Numbered from the stretch's first letter, positions 18,345 to 28,449 are shown. The stretch is DNA of 64,000 nt from CAZSBG01 sp964605145 (GCA_964605145.1 CAZSBG010000010.1:1-64000); one strand, 5' to 3'. Notes: generated by a model not told the origin, from the letters alone. A program made the numbers and translations.

Positions 18345-18668
18345 ATCCTGCTTTACCCTGCCGAGGAACGATTCCTCGCCCGAATTTCGCTCCATCCTTC
18401 CTTCTTTAAAAATAATGCAGTTTAACGATTAATGTGTAACTGAATACCCATTCTCTGAACTTGTTATTTTTTCGTAACTTTATCCGCTAAAATCAAATAA
18501 ATTTATCGTTGCATTTAGGATGATTTTTTCTTATAATATAAGAAATTTTTGAATTCATACTGTGACCAGCAAATAATGTTATTGGATGGTAAAAATTCAG
18601 TATTGAATTATTTTCCGGATGTGAAATGTTGCTCATCGTTATTGTAAAAAATGAAAGGAAAAACAAGG
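18345..18668. other. Intergenic region with short palindrome
   Basis: About 320 bp between the protease and nucleotidyltransferase genes. A perfect 7-bp inverted repeat, CGAGGAA/TTCCTCG with a 3-nt loop, occurs at 18362-18378, 18 bp after the protease stop. It could end that transcript, but only CCCGAATTT follows, not a T-run. The rest is AT-rich and presumably holds the promoter for the sugar nucleotide operon. Confidence 0.4.
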
Positions 18669-19733
18669 ATGAAGGCTTTGATTACCAGTGGAGGAAAAGG
18701 AACTCGATTAAGACCGTTAACACACACACAAAATAAACACTTAATTCCCATTGCCAACAAGCCTATACTTAATTATGCGATTGAAACCGTTGTCGAGGCC
18801 GGCATCAAAGAGATTGGCATCGTGACCAATGCTGATTCCAATGAAGTTGAAGATGCCACCGGGGATGGCAGTCGATGGGGAGTGAATATCACATATATTC
18901 CGCAGGAAGCGCCCATGGGGCTGGCTCATGTAATTAAAATTTCGGAAGACTTTGTTGGTAAGGAGCCATTCATATTTTACCTGGGTGACAATATGGTTGT
19001 CGGGGGAGTAAAACACTTTGTCGATGAATTTACAAATGATCATGTTAATTGTTTTCTCACGCTGGCAAAAGTAAAAGACCCTGAACGTTTTGGTGTCCCT
19101 GAAATCGACAATAATCGGATTGCGTCCATTGTGGAAAAACCAAAGGTGCCCAAGAGCGAATATGCGGTCGCCGGCATCTATATTTATGACCACAATATTT
19201 TCGAGGCTGTCAACAGTATCAAACCAAGCGCTCGCGGTGAACTGGAAATTTCTGATGCGCATCAATACCTGATTGAGCATGGATTTCAAATTGGTTTTTC
19301 TGAAATCACCGGTTGGTGGAAAGATACAGGAAAACCTGTTGATCTGCTTGAAGCCAACAGGCTTGTTCTGGAACATCTCGAGCCAAGAATTGAAGGATTT
19401 GTTGATGACAAATCCTACATCACCGGAAACGTCATTGTCGAGCGAGGGGCGAAAATCATTAATAGCAATATTCGGGGTCCTATCATCATCGGGCGCGGCA
19501 CGAGAGTTGAAAATAGTTATATCGGACCGTTCACATCCATTCATGATGATTGCCGAATCCTGAACAGCGAAGTCGAATTCAGCATTATTCTCAACGATTG
19601 CGAAATTCGGGACATTGGCGTGCGTATTGAAAGCAGTTTACTTGGAACAGATGTGCAAATTGTCAAGTCAAATTCAAAGCCATCGACACATAATTTAATC
19701 ATTGGAGATCAAAGCCGGATAGAGTTAGTATAA
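18669..19733 (+). CDS. Glucose-1-phosphate thymidylyltransferase, long form
   Basis: 354-aa nucleotidyltransferase that makes an NDP-sugar from sugar 1-phosphate and NTP, most like the long RmlA form. The N-terminal catalytic fold starts ALITSGGKGTRLRPLT and continues with NKHLIPIANKPIL (substrate Lys), the metal-binding Asp in YLGDNMV (about 105), and the SIVEKPKVPKS loop. After about residue 235 there is a left-handed beta-helix tail of hexapeptide repeats. The open frame extends to 18651, but the ATG at 18669 has a good AAAGGAA site 8 bp upstream. It lies 3 bp before a glycosyltransferase gene, so it probably supplies an activated sugar for surface polysaccharide. Confidence 0.88.
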   Translation: MKALITSGGKGTRLRPLTHTQNKHLIPIANKPILNYAIETVVEAGIKEIGIVTNADSNEVEDATGDGSRWGVNITYIPQEAPMGLAHVIKISEDFVGKEPFIFYLGDNMVVGGVKHFVDEFTNDHVNCFLTLAKVKDPERFGVPEIDNNRIASIVEKPKVPKSEYAVAGIYIYDHNIFEAVNSIKPSARGELEISDAHQYLIEHGFQIGFSEITGWWKDTGKPVDLLEANRLVLEHLEPRIEGFVDDKSYITGNVIVERGAKIINSNIRGPIIIGRGTRVENSYIGPFTSIHDDCRILNSEVEFSIILNDCEIRDIGVRIESSLLGTDVQIVKSNSKPSTHNLIIGDQSRIELV

Positions 19734-19736
19734 ATA

Positions 19737-21068
19737 ATGAAAAAAATCTTATTTTTATGTTATTACTTTCCGCCGATGGGAATGGGGGGCACCCAGCGCT
19801 CGGCCAAGTTTGTGAAATATTTGCCCAGATTTGGCTGGGAGCCCCATGTGGTTTCAGTGAAAGAGGTTCAATATTATGCCCACGATTATTCCGTGCTCGA
19901 TGAATTGAAAAACTCGACCATCATTCGAACCGAATCATGGGACCCTCTGCGACTTTTGGCCCGTTTTTCAAGAGGCTCTTCGAAAAAGAGATCCGATACT
20001 GAATCCAAAAATTCCCGTATATCAAAAGCATGGCTGAATTATCTCAATCAGTTCATTGCCGCCTGGCTGTTGATTCCTGACTCCAAAATTCTGTGGCTTC
20101 CATTTGCGATTTATTCTTCCATAAAAGAAATACGCCGACAAAAAATTCGAATAATTTACACCACGTCTCCGCCGCATTCTGCCCACCTGGGCGGGCTCAT
20201 CATCAGTAAAATGACCGGCGCAAAATGGATTGCCGATTTCAGGGATGACTGGACCGGCGGAGAGAGTCAACCCAGTCCGACTGTATTTCATGAATTCATT
20301 AATCGTTTGCTTGAAAAAATTGTGCTCAAAAAGGCTGATCGGGTGGTGGCCATCTGTGAACATCTGAAAAACAGTCTGCATTCAAAACACGGATATGGAG
20401 TTCGGGAATCGAAATTTGTGACAATTATGAACGGGTATGACCGGGATGATTTCTCCAGTCTGCTAAATGTTTCACGGTTTGAGCATTTTACGATTACCCA
20501 TTGCGGTTCAATTAGCCGGGTGAGCAATCCAGAGCCTTTTTTGAAAGCGCTTCGAAATTTGTTCGACGACATGCCGGCGCTTCGGAGCAAAATACAGGTG
20601 AAATTCATCGGTACAGATATTTTTCATTCTCTGGAGACGTTGTTGCAGAATCTGGGATTAAAGGAAATCATTCCGGCCATCCAATATCTTCCACATCACG
20701 AGGCGTTGGAACACATGATGAAATCGCACGTTTTATTATTAACGATTTTCAAAAAGTCAGATGAAGAAATCATTACCGGAAAAGTGTTCGAGTACCTGGC
20801 AGCCGGGAAATCCATTCTGCTCATTTCTTCTCATGGTGAAGTCGCGAATATGGTTGAGAGGCACGCGCGTGGAACAGTTGTCGCCAATAACGATATTCAG
20901 GGTATTCAAAATGAGATTTTGAAATATTTCCGAAGGTACGAAAAAAACGAATTGCCATTCGCTCCGCCTCTGTCACTGGCGGAATATGACAGAGAAAATT
21001 TGACAGAAAATTTAGCCATACTCTTTGATGAAGCGTCTGTAGATTACTGTATTGATAACGAAATATAA
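19737..21068 (+). CDS. Family 4-type glycosyltransferase
   Basis: 443-aa GT-B glycosyltransferase. The N-terminal half starts FLCYYFPPMGMGGTQRSAKF, the glycine-rich acceptor-side loop typical of WcaI/WbuB-like enzymes. A segment HLGGLIISKMTGAKWIADFR follows at about 160. The C-terminal Rossmann half has ITHCGSISRVSNPEPFLKAL and KVFEYLAAGKSILLIS at about 345-360, the nucleotide-sugar binding region with the EYLAAGKP-like motif. It begins 3 bp after the nucleotidyltransferase stop, so the two genes are almost certainly one transcript. The donor and acceptor sugars are not predictable. It is probably involved in LPS, capsule or exopolysaccharide synthesis at the inner membrane. Confidence 0.88.
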   Translation: MKKILFLCYYFPPMGMGGTQRSAKFVKYLPRFGWEPHVVSVKEVQYYAHDYSVLDELKNSTIIRTESWDPLRLLARFSRGSSKKRSDTESKNSRISKAWLNYLNQFIAAWLLIPDSKILWLPFAIYSSIKEIRRQKIRIIYTTSPPHSAHLGGLIISKMTGAKWIADFRDDWTGGESQPSPTVFHEFINRLLEKIVLKKADRVVAICEHLKNSLHSKHGYGVRESKFVTIMNGYDRDDFSSLLNVSRFEHFTITHCGSISRVSNPEPFLKALRNLFDDMPALRSKIQVKFIGTDIFHSLETLLQNLGLKEIIPAIQYLPHHEALEHMMKSHVLLLTIFKKSDEEIITGKVFEYLAAGKSILLISSHGEVANMVERHARGTVVANNDIQGIQNEILKYFRRYEKNELPFAPPLSLAEYDRENLTENLAILFDEASVDYCIDNEI

Positions 21069-21113
21069 AGCCGTATATTGATTTGAAATTATTCAACAAA
21101 ACAGGGATTTGTC

Positions 21114-23432
21114 GTGAAGTTATTTATCAAAATTATTTCAATTTTTATTCTCGTACAGCTAACGAATCAGCTTAGAGCCCAGGATTATTTGTGGCCTACA
21201 AATGCAAGTCACTATCTCACGTCCTCATTTGCGGAATACCGACCGGGTCACTTTCATGCCGGGATTGATATTAAAACCTGGGGTAAAATAGGATATAAAG
21301 TATTTGCCGTTCGTGATGGCTACATCAGCCGAATTCGCGTGTCGCCATTCGGGTATGGCAAGGTGCTTTACCAGAAACTGGACACCGGCGAAACCGTGGT
21401 GTACGCTCATTTGAGCGGATTCAACGAGATACTGGAACAATATGTAAAACAGCAGCAAAAGCGGAACCGGGCGTATCGAGTCAACAAATATCTGAAATCC
21501 ACTCAATTTCCTGTAGAAAAAGGGGAGGTGATTGGCTATACCGGGGCTACCGGCATTGGCTATCCTCATCTTCATTTTGAATTGCGCGATGAATATTCAA
21601 ATCCAATTAATCCATTCCTTCGCGGTTATAAAGTCAAGGACACTATTCCGCCAGAAGTTACCGGCATCGCCATCTCGCCGCTTGATCACAGCTCCCGTTT
21701 AAATGGAGATGCTGCCCCCTATATCGAAAAACCGAAACGAATTTCAGCCGGGAATTATGAACTTGAATCGGTCCCTGTGGTCTCCGGCGTGATCGGTTTT
21801 GCAGTGAACTCCTTTGATCAGGCCAATGGTGTTAACAATAAATTTGCCGCCTATAAACTCGATTTTTACGTGGACGGCGATTTGCACTTTTCTGCTACCT
21901 ATAACAAATTTTCTTATAGCAATTCCCATTTCATAGATTTCGACCGGGACTATCGGTTGAATAAGCGCGGTCTGGGTCTTTTTCAAAAATTATATAAAGA
22001 TGAATTCAACGAACTTCCCATTTACCGGCCGGAAGGCGAAAATGTTGGCAAACTAATATGCGATCCGGGTACGACAGATGAAAATAACAGTTCGGATATT
22101 TTATCGGCCGGCGAGCATTTGTTCAGAATCGAGTTGTATGACTTTTTCGGAAATGTTACAACGATAAAGGGAGCGTTTATTGTTGGCTCGCGTCCTCGTT
22201 TAGTGGCAGATTTTTCAACAGAAGACCCCGGGCAACTGGTTGTTTCCGATGTGATAGATGAAACTGGGATGACCATTATGGATCCGGAATTTTACATCAG
22301 TCTGAACTCTGGTGATAGCTGGCGTAAAGTTGAGCCGCAACGGACTGAGGACGCCGCTGCCGGTAACTCTCCTCCGCAAACTAAATTTTTGCTGTCCCCG
22401 CTGCAGCCGGGCATGATCCTGAAAATTCAATCACTGGATGAACAATCCATCCTGTCTTTTCCCCTGTTTCATAAAATTTTTGAAACTGGTTCCTCCGTGG
22501 AGGAAGTCCCGCAAGTATCGATTGAAAATGATTTTTATGATGATTTTGTTCGTGTCATTATTCGAACAACCATGATCCTTCCAGAAATGCCAATTTTGCA
22601 TGTTCAGCAAATCGGATTGCCGGCCACAGATGTTGAACTTTGGCAAAGCGACGTGAAAACGTATGCTGGAATTTATAAGCTCATTCCGGGCAGAGACGGC
22701 CCACTGTCGTTCGACGTAACCGCAACGGATTATGCAGGAAACGAGCTGTTTAGTTGGGATCAAATTGATATTGAGACAGTGACTCCCTCCCACGGTGGAA
22801 AAATCGCCTCAAAGGACGATAATTGCGTCGTCTCTTTTGCATCCAATGAAGTTTATGATTTTATTTTTCTGAGGATCGATCACCAAAACCAGTTAGATGA
22901 CCCTGAATATGACTCGGTTGGTGATGTTTACGAGGTTCATCCGCAGGACATTCCGCTTAAGGGTCGAGCAACGGTTCAATTGAAATACCCTGAATCTGAT
23001 GTAAATCCGGAGAAGCTGGGAATTTATCGCAAGGGCAAAAGCAGATGGGGATTCAATGGAAATACGCTGGATGAAAAAAATTATACAATTAGCTGCAATA
23101 CGTCCAGTTTCGGAACATACACACTCATTCGGGATGAAATTCCCCCTGTGGTGGAATTGAAATACCCGAATAACAATATTCGATTGAGCCAGAAAAAACC
23201 GACCTTTACGGCTGTTGTGTATGATGAACTTTCCGGCGTTGCGGATGAACGATCCATTGTGATGAAAATTGATGGCAATGAAGTGATTGCTGAGTTCGAC
23301 CCGGAGACCAAAATCGTCAAATACAAACCGGATGAACCGCTCTTGCCGGGCAATCACACGTTCTCTGTTAAGGCGTTCGACAATTCAAAGAACGAAACTG
23401 AAGTTGTGTATAATTTTGTTATTCTTGATTAG
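21114..23432 (+). CDS. Exported M23-family metallopeptidase with Ig-like tail
   Basis: 772-aa exported protein. A signal peptide (cleavage near LRAQ, residue 23) precedes a LytM/M23 domain at about 30-180. Zinc ligands are visible in HFHAGIDIK (His and Asp) and HLHFELRD (HxH), with the YAHLSGF motif between. M23 enzymes cut peptidoglycan peptides or act as catalytically dead activators of amidases; here the ligands look complete. The remaining 580 residues are beta-rich, with Ig/cadherin-like repeats such as SGVADERSIVMKIDGNEV near the end, a long extension for this family. The start is GTG at 21114 behind an AGGGA site. It lies 45 bp after the glycosyltransferase and may be in the same transcript. 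Confidence 0.87.
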   Translation: MKLFIKIISIFILVQLTNQLRAQDYLWPTNASHYLTSSFAEYRPGHFHAGIDIKTWGKIGYKVFAVRDGYISRIRVSPFGYGKVLYQKLDTGETVVYAHLSGFNEILEQYVKQQQKRNRAYRVNKYLKSTQFPVEKGEVIGYTGATGIGYPHLHFELRDEYSNPINPFLRGYKVKDTIPPEVTGIAISPLDHSSRLNGDAAPYIEKPKRISAGNYELESVPVVSGVIGFAVNSFDQANGVNNKFAAYKLDFYVDGDLHFSATYNKFSYSNSHFIDFDRDYRLNKRGLGLFQKLYKDEFNELPIYRPEGENVGKLICDPGTTDENNSSDILSAGEHLFRIELYDFFGNVTTIKGAFIVGSRPRLVADFSTEDPGQLVVSDVIDETGMTIMDPEFYISLNSGDSWRKVEPQRTEDAAAGNSPPQTKFLLSPLQPGMILKIQSLDEQSILSFPLFHKIFETGSSVEEVPQVSIENDFYDDFVRVIIRTTMILPEMPILHVQQIGLPATDVELWQSDVKTYAGIYKLIPGRDGPLSFDVTATDYAGNELFSWDQIDIETVTPSHGGKIASKDDNCVVSFASNEVYDFIFLRIDHQNQLDDPEYDSVGDVYEVHPQDIPLKGRATVQLKYPESDVNPEKLGIYRKGKSRWGFNGNTLDEKNYTISCNTSSFGTYTLIRDEIPPVVELKYPNNNIRLSQKKPTFTAVVYDELSGVADERSIVMKIDGNEVIAEFDPETKIVKYKPDEPLLPGNHTFSVKAFDNSKNETEVVYNFVILD

Positions 23433-23698
23433 TGATTTTATTTTGATACCTGTTGAGCTGGGTTTGAAATTTTGAAAAACAATCACGCAAAGTAAAACCA
23501 AAAGATATTTGAGCATTTAGAATATAGATTTCTGGAGCTTATAATTTATTTAAAACTTCATCGAGTTGTATACGCTATTTTTAGCTTTGCGACTCTGCGA
23601 GAATTTTTTCTTTGTGGTTATAATCATTTCAATCCAAATATGTACAGCATTGTTAGAATCTAATCCCCTCAAAACACCAACCTGAATTTGGAAAATGT
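23433..23698. repeat. Intergenic region with a CACGAAG-type repeat
   Basis: 266 bp between the peptidase and permease genes. It contains one degenerate copy of the CACGAAG family at about 23583-23617 (CTTTGCGACTCTGCGAG, then TTCTTTGTGG), as seen near 49.4, 49.7, 50.7 and 57.7-57.8 kb. No terminator or RNA gene was recognised. Confidence 0.4.
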
Positions 23699-25006
23699 AT
23701 GCCGCAACTACGTCGTAAACTCACTCTTTTCGACCTGACCATGATTGCCACCGGGTCGGTTATTGGTTCCGGCATATTTCTTACGCCGGCGATTATCGCC
23801 AAAACATTGCCTTCTCCGATGTGGATTCTGATCGTCTGGGCATTGGGCGGGCTGATGGCCCTGACAGGCGCACTCACATTCGCCGAATTGGGTGCGATGA
23901 TGCCTCGCGCCGGCGGCGTGTATGTTTACCTCACCGAAACCTATGGCGGATTGTGGGGATTCCTTTATGGCTGGGGATACTTCCTCGTTGTGAACACAGG
24001 CGGCATTGCAGCCATCAGCATTGCATTCGCCACCTATTTTGGCTACTTCGTTCCGTTAAGTTCGCTGGGAATAAAGCTCGTAGCCATTGGCGGCATCCTG
24101 TTTTTGACGCTCCTGAATGTGAGGGGCGTAAAAGCCGGGGCTGTGTTTTCGGATTTGTTTACCGTGTTGAAAATTATAGGGATTCTCGGATTGATCGCAG
24201 TCGGATTGGGCTGGGGTTCGCATTCGACCACGGATTTTTCTGCGCCGCTTATGGGATTGCCCAACGGAATCGGGAGCGCGCTTGCGTTGGCAATGGTCGG
24301 GGTTATCTGGTCGTGCGGCGGCTGGCAGCACGCCACGTTTACGGCCGGCGAAGCCATCAATCCCAAACGTGATGTGCCGCTGGGCATGATTATCGGGGCG
24401 ATTATTGTGACGGTGATCTATTTGCTGACCAATGTCGCCTACATGTTTTTACTACCGTTATCTAAAATCGCTGCGTCAGCGCACGTGGCTTCCGAAGCGG
24501 TGGAAGCTGTGCTCGGCCCCATCGGCGGCAGCCTCATCGCATTGGCGATTTTCATATCCACGTTTGGAACAGCCGGTATATACACACTCACTGCGCCGCG
24601 CATTTATTTTGCCATGGCAAAAGACAAGGTCTTTTTCAAAAAGATTTCCGAAGTTCATCCGAAATATCACACCCCGGCGTTTTCAATTATGTTTCAATCC
24701 GGCTGGGCCATCATGCTGATTCTGTTCTGGGGCACGTTCGAAAATTTAATTTCCTATGTCGTTTTTACAGACGCAATATTTTTCGGACTTGTCGCGGTAG
24801 CCGTATTTATTCTTCGAAAACGAAAGCCCGACGCAGAGCGGCCGTATAAAACATTTGCTTATCCCATCACACCGCTCATTTTCCTTGCCATCGAAGTGTG
24901 GTTTGTGCTGAACACGATGTTCGAAAAACCGCTTCAGTCATTCGCCGGCATTGGATTTATTCTTTTAGGCGTGCCTGTGTATTATTTTTGGAAAAACAGA
25001 ATTTAA
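23699..25006 (+). CDS. APC-superfamily amino acid permease
   Basis: 435-aa inner-membrane transporter with about 12 hydrophobic helices. The conserved TM1 signature is ATGSVIGSGIFLTPAII, and TM2-3 shows GGLMALTGALTFAELGAMMPRAGG with the Glu typical of the LAT/AAT branches. The sequence most resembles LAT-like exchangers and transporters of neutral or basic amino acids, but the substrate is not assignable. The ATG at 23699 gives MPQLRRKLTLFD, the usual start just before TM1; no strong SD is present. The gene is followed by a clear terminator, and its neighbours are not related in function, so it seems to be a single-gene transcript. Confidence 0.9.
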   Translation: MPQLRRKLTLFDLTMIATGSVIGSGIFLTPAIIAKTLPSPMWILIVWALGGLMALTGALTFAELGAMMPRAGGVYVYLTETYGGLWGFLYGWGYFLVVNTGGIAAISIAFATYFGYFVPLSSLGIKLVAIGGILFLTLLNVRGVKAGAVFSDLFTVLKIIGILGLIAVGLGWGSHSTTDFSAPLMGLPNGIGSALALAMVGVIWSCGGWQHATFTAGEAINPKRDVPLGMIIGAIIVTVIYLLTNVAYMFLLPLSKIAASAHVASEAVEAVLGPIGGSLIALAIFISTFGTAGIYTLTAPRIYFAMAKDKVFFKKISEVHPKYHTPAFSIMFQSGWAIMLILFWGTFENLISYVVFTDAIFFGLVAVAVFILRKRKPDAERPYKTFAYPITPLIFLAIEVWFVLNTMFEKPLQSFAGIGFILLGVPVYYFWKNRI

Positions 25007-25560
25007 GCTGTGATTTGAAATCGTTTGGAATTTGTTAAAAGGAGGGAAAGGCCCTGACACCTGCCTGTTGCCAGGGCCTTTGTTTTACCCGATAGAATAG
25101 GTATTAGATGATGTTAAGTAGCTTATAAATGAGTAACTATTTTATCTTATATAACTTTTTTCTCTCTACACTATGTATTTGCAATGCGCGTGCCAAACTT
25201 TGGCGCTACTACGAGCATGGCGTAACTGATTGATATTTTGTAACCATTCGGTTTGTAGTGATAATAAATTCATATTCGTTCACACGGTTTAAAATATACA
25301 GGTGAGACAGTCAAGCGAAAGTTAGATGGTTTGAAGCAATGTATTTCAATGAGTTAAGGTGATGGTGTGTGGCTCAAATATTAAATGAGACACTTTGGGT
25401 AAATGTGACGCGTTGCTTGTGAGATAACTTTCAAAAATGAGTTTTAAATAATTCCTTTTGAAGATTGTCTGATCGTGGATGGTTAGCAGTATTACTGCTA
25501 TCATGTTTGAAAATGGATGGAGTTCGCTGAAATGAATCAAAATACAAAACAGGAGGTTCT
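25007..25560. other. Intergenic region upstream of the GH31 gene
   Basis: About 550 bp. It begins with the permease terminator (25047-25085). The remaining 470 bp are AT-rich with no gene that I recognise. They should contain the GH31 promoter and possibly a sugar-responsive operator, but I cannot point to a convincing site. Just before the ATG there is a strong AGGAGG. Confidence 0.5.
25047..25085 (+). terminator. Terminator of the amino acid permease gene
   Basis: Perfect 10-bp stem, AAAGGCCCTG/CAGGGCCTTT, with a 15-nt loop, followed by GTTTT. It lies 40 bp after the permease stop codon. The A-run before the stem is short, so it is chiefly a plus-strand terminator. Confidence 0.85.
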
Positions 25561-28011
25561 ATGCGACGAAAAATATTTTGGCTTGTTTTTATTTCATGCC
25601 TGATTTTGGGACAGGCATTTGCCGGTGATTTTCAGTTTATCGGCGAGGTTAAGAATTACACGCAGAAACGAAATGTTGTAGAAATTGAATGCAGCAATGC
25701 GAACGTGCAAATAATAATTATGGCCGACGATCTGGTGCGGATTCGAATGACCCGGGAGAAAGAATTTCCGCCTGATTTTTCTTATTCGGTTATGCCAATT
25801 TCCAAATCGCCCACTCTATTTCCAATCGAAGACCAGGGCCGGCAATTGAAAATTTCCACAAAAGAGCTGGCGATTCAAGTCCAGAAATCACCGTGCCGGA
25901 TTTCATTTTATGATTTGAAAAACAATCTGCTTTGCAAAGATCACGATTCGTACGGCATGGGATGGAAGGACTCACAGGTTTACTGCTGGAAAGAATTGCA
26001 CGATGAGCCATTTTACGGATTGGGCGAAAAAACGCGCGGACTCAACAAGCGAGGCAATGCGTACACCATGTGGAATTCGGACGTCCCTGCGTATTCAACC
26101 ACGTATGATCCAATTTATCAGTCGCATCCATTCTTTTTGAGCATGCATCAAGGCAATGGATTTGGAATTTTCTTTGATAACAGCTATCGCTCGCGATTCA
26201 ATTTAGGGGCGGGAACCGACCAGTTTTACAGCTTCGGCGCGGAAGACGGCCTCATGGATTATTATTTCTTCTACGGGCCGGGATTCGACAAAATTTTGAA
26301 GATGTATGGCGAATTAGTGGGAACGGTTCCATTGCCGCCCAAATGGAGTCTCGGGTATCAGCAATGTCGTTGGAGTTATTATCCTGACAGTGAGGTGATG
26401 TCCCTGGCGCAAAAATTTCGGGACAAAGAAATTCCCTGCGATGTGATTTATCTGGATATTCATTACATGGATGGTTATCGCTGTTTCACCTGGCATCCTG
26501 AAAATTTTCCGCAGCCGAAAAAAATGGTCGATGCGCTGGGCGATATGGGATTCAAAGTTGCAGTGATCATCGACCCGGGCATCAAAGTGGATCCGAACTA
26601 TTATGTTTTTCAGCAAGGCCGGGAGGGCGACTATTTCTGCAAAATGCCGGATGGCAGCTTTTACCAGGGACAGGTCTGGCCCGGCTGGTGCCATTTCCCG
26701 GATTTCAGCAATTCCGAGGCGCGAACCTGGTGGGGCGGATTGCACCAAAATTTAATCGATACCGGCATCATGGGATTCTGGGATGATATGAACGAACCGG
26801 CAACCTGGGGCGGCACGTTCCCTGACATTGTTCAATTCAATGATGAAGGGAATATCGCCGATCATTCCAAAATGCACAATTTGTATGCATTGCTCATGAC
26901 CCAATCCACTTATGAAGGGGTGAAAAAACTGCGCCCGACTCAGCGGCCGTTTGTGCTTACGCGCGCAGGGTTCGCAGGGGTGCAGCGATTTTCCTCTGTA
27001 TGGACCGGGGATAATGTGGCGTCGTGGGAGCATTTGAAATTGGCCATGCAAATGTGCCTCGGGTTGAGCATGTCCGGCGTGTCTTTTTGCGGTTCGGATG
27101 TTGGCGGATTTATGGGAGCGCCGTCCCCGGAACTATTCACCCGCTGGATTCAGTTGGGTGCGTTCACGCCGCTCTTTCGCGCGCACACTTGTATCGATAC
27201 GCCGGATCAGGAACCCTGGTCGTTTGGCGACAGGCACGAGGCCATCAACAAAAACTTCATTCAACTGCGTTACCAGCTATTGCCCTACCTGTACGATGCG
27301 TTCCGAGAAAGCTCCGAATACAACGCGCCCATCATGCGTCCCATGGTCTACTGCTATCAATCCGATCCGCGGACAGTGTACATAGATGATCAGTTTATGT
27401 TTGGCGAGGATTTGCTGATTGCCCCGGTTACACAGGAAAATCAACAGGCGCGTAGCGTGTACCTGCCGGAGGGCGACTGGTACGATTTCTGGAATGGCGA
27501 AAAGGTTTCCGGCCCGGTCGATAAACTTGTTTCTGCACCTTTGGAACGAATTCCCGTTTTTGCCAAAGCCGGCGCTATTTTTCCCATGCAGCCGGTAATG
27601 AATTTTGTGGGTGAGAAAAATATCGATCCTCTTATTTTGCACCTTTACCCGAAACAGGGCGTTGTCCGGGATTCGCTGTACGAGGACGATGGGAACAGCT
27701 TTGATTTCGAAAAGGGTGATTATTGCGTCACGCCGTATGAAATGTCAGTCGAGCGAAAGCAATTCAGTTTTATCGTCGAAAAACGACTGGGAAAATTCGC
27801 TCCGCCAGATCGGTCTTATCTGCTGAAAATTCACTTTTTGGATGAAAAAATTATCGCTGTTAAATTGAATAATAAAAAATTAGCTGAAAAGGAATCAGCA
27901 AGCGATATTGAAAAAAACGAAAACGGCTGGTGTTTCGAACAAGAGAAAAAACTGCTGATGGTGAAATTCCTGGATTCCGGGGCTAAAATGAAAGTCTTCA
28001 TTATTTATTAA
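25561..28011 (+). CDS. Exported GH31 alpha-glucosidase-type glycoside hydrolase
   Basis: 816-aa retaining glycosidase of family GH31, probably exported (MRRKIFWLVF... with cleavage near AFAGD, residue 21). An N-terminal galactose-mutarotase-like beta domain precedes the TIM barrel. The barrel carries the nucleophile Asp in FWDDMNEPATW (about 408) and the acid/base Asp in VWTGDNVASW (about 482), followed by FCGSDVGGFMG. C-terminal beta domains complete the normal length. GH31 includes alpha-glucosidases, alpha-xylosidases and others; the motifs alone do not fix the substrate, though alpha-glucosidase is most likely. An AGGAGG precedes the ATG. A secreted GH13 protein at 59.6 kb would be a logical partner in starch or glycogen use. 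Confidence 0.93.
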   Translation: MRRKIFWLVFISCLILGQAFAGDFQFIGEVKNYTQKRNVVEIECSNANVQIIIMADDLVRIRMTREKEFPPDFSYSVMPISKSPTLFPIEDQGRQLKISTKELAIQVQKSPCRISFYDLKNNLLCKDHDSYGMGWKDSQVYCWKELHDEPFYGLGEKTRGLNKRGNAYTMWNSDVPAYSTTYDPIYQSHPFFLSMHQGNGFGIFFDNSYRSRFNLGAGTDQFYSFGAEDGLMDYYFFYGPGFDKILKMYGELVGTVPLPPKWSLGYQQCRWSYYPDSEVMSLAQKFRDKEIPCDVIYLDIHYMDGYRCFTWHPENFPQPKKMVDALGDMGFKVAVIIDPGIKVDPNYYVFQQGREGDYFCKMPDGSFYQGQVWPGWCHFPDFSNSEARTWWGGLHQNLIDTGIMGFWDDMNEPATWGGTFPDIVQFNDEGNIADHSKMHNLYALLMTQSTYEGVKKLRPTQRPFVLTRAGFAGVQRFSSVWTGDNVASWEHLKLAMQMCLGLSMSGVSFCGSDVGGFMGAPSPELFTRWIQLGAFTPLFRAHTCIDTPDQEPWSFGDRHEAINKNFIQLRYQLLPYLYDAFRESSEYNAPIMRPMVYCYQSDPRTVYIDDQFMFGEDLLIAPVTQENQQARSVYLPEGDWYDFWNGEKVSGPVDKLVSAPLERIPVFAKAGAIFPMQPVMNFVGEKNIDPLILHLYPKQGVVRDSLYEDDGNSFDFEKGDYCVTPYEMSVERKQFSFIVEKRLGKFAPPDRSYLLKIHFLDEKIIAVKLNNKKLAEKESASDIEKNENGWCFEQEKKLLMVKFLDSGAKMKVFIIY

Positions 28012-28017
28012 CTCTTA

Positions 28018-28449
28018 GGCCACGGATGAGCACGGATAAAACACGGATAAAAGATAGTTTTATGGTTTTTCGTGTAAGTAAAAAGGTACAAAACAAAGAC
28101 GCGAATTTAAAGCGACGAGCGCGAAAAAAAAGTAAAAATATTAGCGAGTGAGTGCAAAGTACGATTAGCGAAAAGTCATTCACTAATTCCAAAAAAGGCT
28201 TGTTCACCTGAATACCTTTAATTCTGCGGAGGATTCTTTCTTCATGTTTTAATCAATGTCGTTCTATGTTTTTAAATTTGTGAGTCTCGGTGAATTCTCA
28301 GAACTCACTGTGGTTATTTTTTGAATAATAGGCCACGGATCATGTCAAAGACAGATGCGTCCTTCGGCGCATTAACACTGATAAAAAGAATAAAGCAATA
28401 ACAAAGTTTTTTTTATCCGTGTTCAATCCGTGCCCATCCGTGGCTAAAA
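28018..28449. repeat. Inverted-repeat-bounded CACGGAT element
   Basis: The left arm at 28018-28052 contains three CACGGAT units. The right arm at 28411-28449 contains three ATCCGTG units, and its reverse complement matches the left arm at about 33 of 36 positions. A further partial copy starts at 28331 (TAGGCCACGGAT) and is interrupted by the UUCG-hairpin repeat. Between the arms lie 360 bp of AT-rich sequence with no protein-like frame. The element begins 7 bp after the GH31 stop codon. Confidence 0.75.
28342..28373 (+). repeat. UUCG-hairpin repeat, copy 1
   Basis: A sequence of about 32 bp, CATGTCAAAGACAG then ATGCGTCCTTCGGCGCAT, that recurs at about 59151-59182 with two changes. The second half can fold as ATGCG/CGCAT around a C-TTCG-G tetraloop with a 2-nt bulge. 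In both places it follows the motif ACnGAT. Confidence 0.65.

Noticed and set aside
18741..19544. Long antisense open frame opposite the nucleotidyltransferase gene
   Set aside because: The frame is a codon-composition shadow of a gene with full family motifs on the other strand; it has no motifs or SD.
28018..28449. CACGGAT and related repeats as a CRISPR array
   Set aside because: Units are only 7-14 bp, spacing is irregular, arms face each other, and no cas genes are present.
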